The notes under the pieces are model-generated. The model made no database searches. It worked only from the letters and a program-made list of their open reading frames with translations, and had not been told where the DNA came from. This document shows positions 8,163-15,894 of a stretch of DNA of 64,000 nucleotides, piece after piece (within the stretch, counting starts at the first letter, position 1; every line of letters begins with the position of its first letter). The DNA is from Lutimaribacter_A marinistellae (GTDB lineage: Bacteria; Pseudomonadota; Alphaproteobacteria; Rhodobacterales; Rhodobacteraceae), in NCBI RefSeq assembly GCF_042648365.1, contig NZ_JBHRXI010000010.1:310001-374000 (forward strand), given 5' to 3'. The position numbers and the translations under genes are program-made.

Positions 8163-9437
8163 TCACCATTTGAACGGGATGTAGAGGGCCAGGTCAGGCC
8201 AGAGGAACAGGATCACAGCCGTCAGCAGCAATAGGCCGAGGAAGGGCAGAACGCCGCGCGCCACCTCGCCCAGCGACGCCCGCGCCACCGCCTGTATGAC
8301 ATAAAGGTTCAGGCCGACCGGCGGCGTGATCAGGGCGCATTCGACCATGATCACCATGAAGATCCCGAACCAGATCGGATCAAAGCCAAGCGCCATTGCC
8401 GCGGGCAGCAGCACCGGCGTCATGATCAGGATCATCGACAGGGCCTCGAACACCAGCCCCATCAGCAGCAACACGACCGAGACCAGCAGGATGAAGATGA
8501 CCGCACCGTCGATATTGGCCGCGATGAAGGCCGAGATTTCCTGCGGAATGCGATACAGCGCGATCGCCTTGCCAAAGATCTTGGCCCCCGCGATGATCAG
8601 CAGGATGGCGGTGGTTGTCACCGCACTGTCGCGGATCGCCTCCCACAGCCCCGCCCAGGTCAGCGTGCGCAGGATCAGGGCGGTAATCACCAGCGCGGCG
8701 GCAAAGCCCACGGCCGCAGCCTCGGTCGGGGTGAAGGCACCCGAGTAAAGCCCCGCCACGATCAGCAGCGCCAGCGCAAGCGACGGCAAGGCCCGCAGCG
8801 TCGCCGATATCCGCTCGCTCCCTCCGGCCTTGGGCATCGGTGTGTAACTGTCGGAAAATCGCGCATGCACCATCGCAAAGCCGATGAACAGCCCGACCAG
8901 CAGGATGCCGGGGCCGATCCCGGCAAGAAACAGCGCGATCACGGATTCCTCGGCGACGAAGCCGAAGACGATCATGGGAATCGAAGGCGGGATCAGGATG
9001 CCCAGCGTTCCGCCCGCCGCCAGCAGCCCGAACACGAACCGCCGGTCATAGCCGCGGCTGACCATCTCGGGAATGGCCACCGTGCCTATGGTCGCCGCCG
9101 TCGCCACCGAAGAGCCCGAAATGGCCGCGAACAGTCCGCAGCTCAGGATCGTCGCCACCGCAAGACCGCCAGGCCAGTGCCCGACCCAGGCCTGCACCGC
9201 CGCGAACAGATCGCGCCCCACTCCGCCTTTCAACAGAACGTTGGACATCAGCAGGAACAGCGGCACCGCCAGCAGGATGAACCCGTCCAGCGTCGACAGG
9301 ATCGCCTGCGGCGCCATCAGCGGTGAAAACCCGCCCACGATCAGCATGCCCAGCCCAAGCCCGCCAAGCGCAAAGGCCACGGGAACGCCAACCAGCAACA
9401 GCGCGAACAGGCAGGCGAGGATGAGGATGATCGTCAT
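8163..9437 (-). CDS. dctM: TRAP transporter large permease DctM
   Basis: 424 aa, about 12 membrane segments, beginning MTIILILACLFALLLVGVPV, the usual DctM N-terminus. Family motifs include FAAISGSSVATAATIG, GTLGILIPPSIPMIVFG, FTPTEAAAVG and ITPPVGLNLYV. Its ATG overlaps the dctQ stop (ATGA). It forms the main channel of a DctPQM system for a carboxylate-type substrate. The gene is followed after 4 bp by the lyase gene, linking uptake to catabolism. Confidence 0.93.
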   Translation of the reverse strand: MTIILILACLFALLLVGVPVAFALGGLGLGMLIVGGFSPLMAPQAILSTLDGFILLAVPLFLLMSNVLLKGGVGRDLFAAVQAWVGHWPGGLAVATILSCGLFAAISGSSVATAATIGTVAIPEMVSRGYDRRFVFGLLAAGGTLGILIPPSIPMIVFGFVAEESVIALFLAGIGPGILLVGLFIGFAMVHARFSDSYTPMPKAGGSERISATLRALPSLALALLIVAGLYSGAFTPTEAAAVGFAAALVITALILRTLTWAGLWEAIRDSAVTTTAILLIIAGAKIFGKAIALYRIPQEISAFIAANIDGAVIFILLVSVVLLLMGLVFEALSMILIMTPVLLPAAMALGFDPIWFGIFMVIMVECALITPPVGLNLYVIQAVARASLGEVARGVLPFLGLLLLTAVILFLWPDLALYIPFKW

Positions 9438-9931
9438 TCGTGGCTGCTCCCCAACGTTGTCAGATCCTGCGAGCGAAGCCCGACCAGCTCCACCACCGCC
9501 TGCGCCGTCAGCAGCGCAAAGCCTACCGGCACCGACAATTCGCTGATCCAGATCGGCAGGTTCAGCAGTGACCCGGTGGTCCGCCCCCGAACAAAACTGT
9601 CGTGGAAAATCTCCCAGCCCCAGATCGTCACGATCACGGAAAACACGATGATCGCAATAAGAGAGAACGCCACGCATCCCTGCTGAACGCGTTTCGGCAA
9701 CAGGTTGGTCACGGCATTCACGGTGATGTGCCGCCGCGTATTCAGAACCCAGGCCATCGCCAGCAGGCAGCCCCACATCAGGCAAAGCTGGCTCAACTCG
9801 GCGGCCCATGTCGTGGGCCGGATGAAGAAATAGCGCGCGACGACCTCATAGGTCAGCATCGCGCCGGTCGCCGCCAGCAGGCACGCGCCCAGAATACCCG
9901 CCCAGCGGGAAAGAGTTGTCACAAACATCAT
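9434..9931 (-). CDS. dctQ: TRAP transporter small permease DctQ
   Basis: About 165 aa, four predicted membrane segments (GILGACLLAATGAMLTYEVV, the LCLMWGCLLAMAWVL region, LIAIIVFSVIVTIW, PVGFALLTAQAVV) and the DctQ-like WAAELSQL and RRHITVN. The start is uncertain: ATG at 9931 or 9928 matches the family's usual beginning but has no good ribosome site. A TTG at 9970 would add 13 residues encoded in a GC-rich hairpin. It is coupled to dctM. Confidence 0.85.
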   Translation of the reverse strand: MMFVTTLSRWAGILGACLLAATGAMLTYEVVARYFFIRPTTWAAELSQLCLMWGCLLAMAWVLNTRRHITVNAVTNLLPKRVQQGCVAFSLIAIIVFSVIVTIWGWEIFHDSFVRGRTTGSLLNLPIWISELSVPVGFALLTAQAVVELVGLRSQDLTTLGSSHE

Positions 9932-9944
9932 CGGAACGGTGTCG

Positions 9945-9963
9945 GGCGGCCAGGCTGGCCGCC
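9945..9963. other. GC-rich hairpin between dctP and dctQ
   Basis: GGCGGCCAGGCTGGCCGCC is an almost perfect inverted repeat. It lies in the gap between the binding-protein gene and the membrane genes, without a T-run. Such hairpins often protect the abundant 5' binding-protein mRNA segment, or act as a partial terminator. Function inferred from position. Confidence 0.5.
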
Positions 9964-9984
9964 CCTCCAATTCACGCTGTCAGA

Positions 9985-10965
9985 TCATTGGCTGGCCGCG
10001 TCGAGCACGGCCTTGCCAGCGTCGCCCGCCGCCTCAAGGTAGGCGTCGTAGACGGGCTGGGCCACCGCCTTCCACGCCGCCAGGTCCTCGTCGGACAGCT
10101 CGACGATGGTCATGCCATTTTCCTTGGCCGCCGCATAGGCATCGGCCTCGATCTGGGCCATGCGGTCGCGCACGTCGGCCTGCGCCACGACGGCAGCCTC
10201 CGTGATATGGCCGCGGATCTCGTCGGACAGGCCGTTCCACCAGTCCGAGTTCACGACGACCACGAACTCGATATCTGCATGATTGGTCACGGTGATCGTA
10301 TCCATCACCTCCCACAGCTTGCGCGATTTCACGCCCGAAACGCCCGTCATGCCGACGTCGACCGTACCCCGCTGATACGCAAGGTATTGCTCGGAACCCG
10401 AGATCAGCGTCGGCGCGCCGCCCGCGGCGCTGACGAAATCACCCAGCGTCTTGCCAAAGACGCGGACCTTCTTGCCCTTCATGTCCTCGGGGGTTTTGAT
10501 CGGCCCGCCATTCGACAGCATGATCGCCCCGCCATAGGCCTGCCAATACAGGATCTGGCCACCGGTCTTGGCGACCTCTTCCTCGATCGCCATGCGTACC
10601 GGGCTGCCTTCGGCCACGGCAGCGCGAACCTTGTCCTCGGAATTCAGCAGGAACGGCATGTAGAACACGTCCACCACCGGGGCGTCACCGACATAGCGGG
10701 TCAACGAGGCAACGCCGGCCTCGATCGCGCCCGAGCCGACAGCAGCGGGAACTTCCTTGTCCTTGTAAAGCGTCGCGCTGTCATAGATCTCGACATCGAT
10801 CGCGCCACCGGTGCGCTCTTCCACCTCTTTCTCGAACATCAACAGGTTCTGGCCCAGGTGGCTCTTCAGCGGAAGCTGCAGCGAAATCCGCATCTTCTCC
10901 GCCGCTTGCGCCGCACCCCCAATCATAGCAAGGCCAAGCGCGGCCCCAACCATATGCTTGAGCAT
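9985..10965 (-). CDS. dctP: TRAP transporter solute-binding protein DctP
   Basis: 326 aa from the ATG at 10965, preceded by GGGAGGAGA. A short signal peptide ends near AQAAEK (about residue 22). DctP features include EKEVEERTGGAIDVEIYDSA, GKKVRVFGKTLGDFVSAAG and a mid-protein GTVDVGMTGVSG; the Arg of KVRVF is the position that typically contacts the ligand carboxylate. It is the first gene of the six-gene leftward operon. A possible promoter is TTGCGT (11022-11017) and TAAGCT (11000-10995) with 16-bp spacing, near CTTGAC repeats (11013-11018, 11027-11032). The ligand is unknown. Confidence 0.9.
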   Translation of the reverse strand: MLKHMVGAALGLAMIGGAAQAAEKMRISLQLPLKSHLGQNLLMFEKEVEERTGGAIDVEIYDSATLYKDKEVPAAVGSGAIEAGVASLTRYVGDAPVVDVFYMPFLLNSEDKVRAAVAEGSPVRMAIEEEVAKTGGQILYWQAYGGAIMLSNGGPIKTPEDMKGKKVRVFGKTLGDFVSAAGGAPTLISGSEQYLAYQRGTVDVGMTGVSGVKSRKLWEVMDTITVTNHADIEFVVVVNSDWWNGLSDEIRGHITEAAVVAQADVRDRMAQIEADAYAAAKENGMTIVELSDEDLAAWKAVAQPVYDAYLEAAGDAGKAVLDAASQ

Positions 10966-11080
10966 GTTCTCTCCTCCCTTGAACGTGCCGGCCGAGCTTA
11001 GCCACAAGGTCGCTTGACGCAAGTGTCTTGACCGTCCGGCCCAACGAAACACGCCCCGGGCAATCGGAACCCGGCAGAGA

Positions 11081-11118
11081 CAAAACCGCCCCTGCCCGAA
11101 ACATCCGGACAGGGGCGG
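11081..11118 (-). terminator. Rho-independent terminator of the large RTX gene
   Basis: On the minus strand a stem with arms CCGCCCCTGTCC and GGGCAGGGGCGG (one mismatch) is followed at once by TTTTG. It lies 56 bp beyond the stop of the 1445-aa RTX gene, the right place and orientation to end its transcript before dctP. Confidence 0.75.
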
Positions 11119-11173
11119 CAGAGTGCGCGGGAGGACCCCGGCCCGGACGGGCCGGGACCATCTGCGGTCCTCG

Positions 11174-14100
11174 TCAAACGACGAGGAAATCATTGTTGTC
11201 GATGCTCGGTGCCCCGGTCAGGACCGCGAACAGGACCGCCGCCGTGCCGTTCAGCCCGTCCGCATCATAGAACACCTCGCCCGTATTGGTGTTGTAGACG
11301 ATGCGATCGGCACTCGCCTCGGCAAGCCCGGTGGTATTGGCCCTGAACTCCGAGGCCAACAAGTTTCCGCTGGACGACAGGGCTGTGAATATCGTCGTTT
11401 CCAGAAGCATGTAATCGCCCTCGGACGGGTCGAAATCTTCGATACGGTCGACATTGCCGGCACCGAGCGCGGTGTCGAAAGCGAAGGCATCACCGTCATT
11501 CCCGCCGATCAGCGTGTCATTGCCATCTCCACCATACAGCGCATCCGATCCGTCGCGTCCGCTCAGCAGGTTGTCGATACCATCCCCGGTCAGCAGGTCG
11601 GCGAAGCTCGACCCCCAGACCGTCTCGAAGCCCGAGATCACGTCGCCCGCCGCATCCCCGCCCGAGGCCGACTGGAACCCGCCGCCCGCATCGTTCAGGT
11701 CGATCGTGACGCCGCCGGACGACGAGATGTAGCTCAGCACATCCCGTCCATCACCGCCGGACAGGCTGTCGGCATCGCCGCCGCCCCCGCCGCCGATCGT
11801 GTCGTTGCCGTCACCGCCCACGATGGTGTCCGCCCCGTCGCGCCCAAAGAGCACGTTGTTGTTGGCATCACCGGTCAGCGTGTCGCCGAAATCCGATCCC
11901 CAGACACGTTCGAAGCCCGAGATCACGTCGCCCGCCGCGTCCCCGCCCGAGGCCGACTGGAGCCCGCCGCCCGCATCGTTCAGGTCGATCGTCACCGCCC
12001 CGGCCGAGCCCGTATAGCTGAGAACGTCGCCGGTCCCGTCGCCACCGGACAGGCTGTCGGCATCGCCGCCGCCGCCGCCGCCGATCGTGTCGTTTCCGTC
12101 GCCGCCCGCGATGGTGTCAGCCCCGTCGCGTCCGTAGAACAGGTTGTTGTTTGCATCACCCGTCAGCATGTCGCCGAAATCGGATCCCCAGACACGTTCG
12201 AAGCCCGAGATCACGTCGCCTGCCGCGTCCCCGCCCGCGGCCGACTGGAACCCGCCGCCCGCATCGTTCAGGTCGATCGTCACCGCCCCGGCCGAACTGA
12301 CATAGGTCAGAAGGTCGATACCGTCACCGCCGGACAGGCTGTCGGCATCTCCGCCGCTCCCGCCACCGATCGTGTCGTTGCCGTCGCCGCCCGCGATGGT
12401 GTCAGCCCCGTCGCGGCCATAGAACAGGTTGTTCATGGCATCACCCGTCAGGGTGTCGTCAAAATCCGATCCCCAGACACGCTTGATGCCTGACAGCACG
12501 TCGCCCGCGGCATCCCCGCCCGAGGCCGTCTGGAATCCGCCGCCCGCATCGTTCAGGTCGATGCTGACCGCCGCCGAGGATCCGGTATAGCTGGCGACAT
12601 CGTTGCCGTCGCCGCCTTCCAGCGTGTCAGCGCCGCTGCCACCGCCCAGCGTATCCCGGCCATCGCCGCCGACCAGCGAGTCATCGCCACCGAAGCCGAA
12701 CAGGGCGTCAGCCCCGCCAAGCCCGATCAGGATGTCCTGGCCTGCATCCCCGACAAGGACATTGGCCGTGTTGTCGCCGGTCTGGGTATCGACCGCATCC
12801 GCGATATCGACATTGATCGTTCCCAATAGCGGATCGACCGTGCCGTCATCGACATTGACGGCAATCGTCGCCGCATCCTCGCCAAAGACGTTGCTTGCGC
12901 CGGTGTAGTTCACCGCGCTGGCAGTGGCGAGATAGGTGTTGATGCTCGCCACAGTCCCCTGCAGCGTCAGCGTTCCGGTTCCGTCGCCATTGACAGTGAC
13001 ACCGCCGCCCGAGCTGGCATTGAGAACACCGGCCGACGCGGTCAGCGTCACGGTCAGCGCGTCCCCGTCGACATCGGCGAATGTCGCGCCGGACAGATCG
13101 ACATTGCCCGGCGTGTCCTCGGTCACCGAGATGTCGGAGGGCAGGCCGCTCACCGTCGGAGCGTCATTCGCCGGCGTGATGTCGACATTGACGGTACCCA
13201 GCGCGACATCGCCAGATCCGGCGCCGTCATTCGCGGTGACCGAGATCGTCGCCGCGTTGTCCCCCGACGCGTTCAGCGCGGGCGTGTACTGGATGTTCGA
13301 AGCGGTATCGAGATAGGTGTTGATGTCACCCGGCGCACCGGCAAGCGTGATCGTCGTCGCGTTCACCAGCGTCTCGGCCACACCGCCGCCGACACCAGAC
13401 CCGTCCGCCGGCGTCGCGAATATGCCCGCGCTCGCCGTCAGCGTGACGGTGATGTTATCGCCATCGACATCGGCAAAGGACGCCGCGCTCAGGTCGACAT
13501 TGCTCTGCGTATCCTCGGCCACGGTCACATCGCCCGGCAGGCCGCTCACCCCCGGATCGTCGTTCGCCGCGGTGATGTCGATGTTCACCGTGCCAAGGTT
13601 CACGCTGCCCGAACCGTCGCCGTCATTCGCCGCAAGGCTCAGCGTGGCAGTATCGTTGCCATTGTCGTTAAGCGCGCCGGTGTAGCGGATGTTCGACGCC
13701 GTATCGAGATAGGTGTTTATGTTCGCCGCCGTACCCGACAGCGTGATCGTGGTTGCGTCCACCAGCGTCTCGGTCACGCTCAGCGCGGAACCGTCGGCGG
13801 GCGTAGCGAAGGTCCCTTCGGACACGCTCAGCGTCAGGGTGATCGGGTCGCTGTCGTCATCCGTCAGCGTGACCGCGGACAGGTCGACATCGCCCTGCGT
13901 ATCCTCGGTAAAGCTCAGGTCCGTCGGCACGCCCGAGGCCACGGGGGCGTCGTTGAACGCGGTGATGTTCAGCGTGATCTGCTGCGTCGCCGAGGTTCCG
14001 CCGGAGCCGTCCGTAAGCACAACGTCGATCGTGCGGGCCAGGGTCGTCGGTGCATCGCCGCCGTTGTTGGTGTACTGAATGTTGCGCAGCAGGGTCTGCA

Positions 14101-15511
14101 CGTTCGCCGGCGTCGCATTCGAGTTCAGCGTGATCACGAGGGCCGAGCCCGAGGTTCCGCCGCTGAACGTCCCGATCTGCGCGGCATCCGAGAACACGAG
14201 GTTTCCGGCAATGGCCGTCAGCCCGGCGCCATTGCCGGTATTGGCGATCCCCAGCGCATCTTCGCTCTGCCCGTTCGCACTGAAAGAGATCGTCAGCGTC
14301 CCGCCCGAGAAATTCGCATTGTCGGCATCGGACACGGTCGCATTGGCGAACTGGTCCATGGTGGTCGGGTTGACGCCCTCGAAATAGGTGATCGTGTCGC
14401 CACCCAGATTGCCGATGACCGGCGCGTCGTTGATTGGGATGATCGTGAAATTGAAGGTCTGGTTATCAATCGGGTTGCTGCCGTCCGAAACATCGAACTG
14501 GAAACTGTCCGACGTCGTCTCGCCCCCGTTATGGGCATAACGCAGGTTGCCGGCATTGATATTGGCCTGGGTAAAGGTGCTGCCAACGCCCAGATCGGTA
14601 TCGCCCGCGTTGAACGTGTTCGAATTGTCATTGTCCAGATAAAGCGTGCCATTGGCCACGTCCGTATCCAGCGAATAGGTCAGGTCGCTGTCGCCGGTAT
14701 CCGTGTCATTGGTGTCCAGCTCAGCCGAGGATACCTCGTCATCGCTTCCCTCGTTCAGCGTCGAACCCGTGTTCGTATCAACCGTCGGCGCAGCACCGGG
14801 CGCAAGGACGGTGAACGCGCTCAGCGAAGTAAACGGATTACCTCCCGGAGTACTGGTGAAAGGCGAGCTCTGCGATGTCCAGTTCGCGCTGTTGGCGATG
14901 GCGGTCTGCAATTCGGCAGCGCTTCCGGTGGTCGTGCCACTGTAGTAAAGGTTTCCGTTGCCGGATCCGCCCACTTCTATATAGGCGGGCGAAAACGCGG
15001 TGTTCAGATCGGAGTTGCTGGGGCGAGTAGAGTTGGTGCCCGAGGTCCCGGCCGCGATATTCGCCCACGCACCTTCGGATGCGGAGTCGTCGAAATCCGT
15101 TCCCCAGATCAGGCTTGGCGAAGCAATCGAACCCTGCAGCACGAACAGCTGGTCACCACCACTGGCAGTGGACCAGAAGTTTTCGCCGGAGCCTACGCGC
15201 GTAGCATTGACGGAACTACTGGACGAGCCGTTGATGTAGACGCTCATCACGCCTTCATTCACCGTGGTCGACCCGTTGAAGAACCCGTTATCCGAGAAAG
15301 TGACGATGGTTCCCGCCGTCAGATTGCTCGGTGGTGTCCAGGTAATCTGTCCTTCGCCGCTGGCAAAGTTGTTACCGTCGGTCCAGCTTTGTTCGGTGAA
15401 GATGATCGGGTCATTGGTGTCCACATCGACCAGAAACACGACGCTGAATGCGTCTACCGTATCCGGTTGCCAGCCTACGACGGCCACATCACCCTGGTTC
15501 AAAATTGTCAT
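11174..15511 (-). CDS. Large secreted RTX/cadherin-like repeat exoprotein
   Basis: 1445 aa, acidic, with almost no cysteine. There is no Sec signal, as expected for type I secretion. Order: residues 1 to about 240, a beta-rich domain with GDVAVVGW at the start and FTEQSWTDG; about 240-520, cadherin-like segments with NDAPVIGNL and FNDAPVAS boundaries; about 520-920, repeats of about 105 aa each ending in NDAP/NDDP-type linkers (EDTQGDVDLS, EDTQSNVDLS, EDTPGNVDLS); about 920-1350, RTX calcium-binding repeats (GGDGNDTIGGG); then a C-terminal DRIEDFDPSEGD and a hydrophobic end FLVV, like type I secretion signals. It is probably an adhesin or biofilm matrix protein. No secretion genes are in the window. 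It is divergent from the second RTX gene. Confidence 0.85.
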   Translation of the reverse strand: MTILNQGDVAVVGWQPDTVDAFSVVFLVDVDTNDPIIFTEQSWTDGNNFASGEGQITWTPPSNLTAGTIVTFSDNGFFNGSTTVNEGVMSVYINGSSSSSVNATRVGSGENFWSTASGGDQLFVLQGSIASPSLIWGTDFDDSASEGAWANIAAGTSGTNSTRPSNSDLNTAFSPAYIEVGGSGNGNLYYSGTTTGSAAELQTAIANSANWTSQSSPFTSTPGGNPFTSLSAFTVLAPGAAPTVDTNTGSTLNEGSDDEVSSAELDTNDTDTGDSDLTYSLDTDVANGTLYLDNDNSNTFNAGDTDLGVGSTFTQANINAGNLRYAHNGGETTSDSFQFDVSDGSNPIDNQTFNFTIIPINDAPVIGNLGGDTITYFEGVNPTTMDQFANATVSDADNANFSGGTLTISFSANGQSEDALGIANTGNGAGLTAIAGNLVFSDAAQIGTFSGGTSGSALVITLNSNATPANVQTLLRNIQYTNNGGDAPTTLARTIDVVLTDGSGGTSATQQITLNITAFNDAPVASGVPTDLSFTEDTQGDVDLSAVTLTDDDSDPITLTLSVSEGTFATPADGSALSVTETLVDATTITLSGTAANINTYLDTASNIRYTGALNDNGNDTATLSLAANDGDGSGSVNLGTVNIDITAANDDPGVSGLPGDVTVAEDTQSNVDLSAASFADVDGDNITVTLTASAGIFATPADGSGVGGGVAETLVNATTITLAGAPGDINTYLDTASNIQYTPALNASGDNAATISVTANDGAGSGDVALGTVNVDITPANDAPTVSGLPSDISVTEDTPGNVDLSGATFADVDGDALTVTLTASAGVLNASSGGGVTVNGDGTGTLTLQGTVASINTYLATASAVNYTGASNVFGEDAATIAVNVDDGTVDPLLGTINVDIADAVDTQTGDNTANVLVGDAGQDILIGLGGADALFGFGGDDSLVGGDGRDTLGGGSGADTLEGGDGNDVASYTGSSAAVSIDLNDAGGGFQTASGGDAAGDVLSGIKRVWGSDFDDTLTGDAMNNLFYGRDGADTIAGGDGNDTIGGGSGGDADSLSGGDGIDLLTYVSSAGAVTIDLNDAGGGFQSAAGGDAAGDVISGFERVWGSDFGDMLTGDANNNLFYGRDGADTIAGGDGNDTIGGGGGGDADSLSGGDGTGDVLSYTGSAGAVTIDLNDAGGGLQSASGGDAAGDVISGFERVWGSDFGDTLTGDANNNVLFGRDGADTIVGGDGNDTIGGGGGGDADSLSGGDGRDVLSYISSSGGVTIDLNDAGGGFQSASGGDAAGDVISGFETVWGSSFADLLTGDGIDNLLSGRDGSDALYGGDGNDTLIGGNDGDAFAFDTALGAGNVDRIEDFDPSEGDYMLLETTIFTALSSSGNLLASEFRANTTGLAEASADRIVYNTNTGEVFYDADGLNGTAAVLFAVLTGAPSIDNNDFLVV
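11540..12680 (-). repeat. Four tandem units of about 285 bp inside the RTX gene
   Basis: The string starting gaagcccgagatcacg recurs at 11627, 11912 and 12200, with a diverged copy near 12484, giving a period of 285-288 bp (95-96 aa). Each protein unit contains SIDLNDAGGG or TIDLNDAGGG, then SGGDAAGDV, RVWGSDF-type and GRDGADTI segments. The middle copies are near-identical in DNA, which suggests recent duplication or gene conversion. Confidence 0.85.
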
Positions 15512-15894
15512 CCCGATCCCTCCTCAACGCAAAATACGATAAACGACAAATCTCTTCGCCGACCACAAACGGTCGGCGATTTCGGGCAACCGTACCGGGT
15601 CGCTGAATCATGTCACGTCAATAATTTGTCTGCGCTCAACCAAGGGTCGACCTGAGACCGAAACAACGCAGTCAAAGGTAGACAGAACCTTCGTCGTCTT
15701 TCCGCGTGATGCTACGAGCCCGCCGGTCGCGGTGCTCACCAGTTGCCTTGGCTTATACGCCAAACACCACATCCCACGCAACGCTTGACGCAGATCAAGG
15801 ATTGCCCTGCCGGACCGTCTCAAGATGCTTGCCGCCGGGGCGGTCTGACAGCTCGCACCGGTCGCTCGCAGGGATAATGAGAGGGGATCGAGCA
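15512..15894. promoter_or_regulatory. Divergent promoter region of the two RTX genes, with an Fnr-like box at 15785-15798
   Basis: This 383-bp gap separates the starts of the two RTX genes and contains no convincing gene. TTGAC-gcag-ATCAA at 15785-15798 fits the Fnr/FnrL half-site pattern TTGAy-N4-rTCAA and lies 97 bp before the rightward start. No other element was recognised with confidence. Control of either gene by oxygen is inferred. Confidence 0.45.

Noticed and set aside
11540..12680. Regular repeats considered as a CRISPR array
   Set aside because: The units are 285 bp, in frame and encode RTX protein; there are no short repeats with unique spacers.
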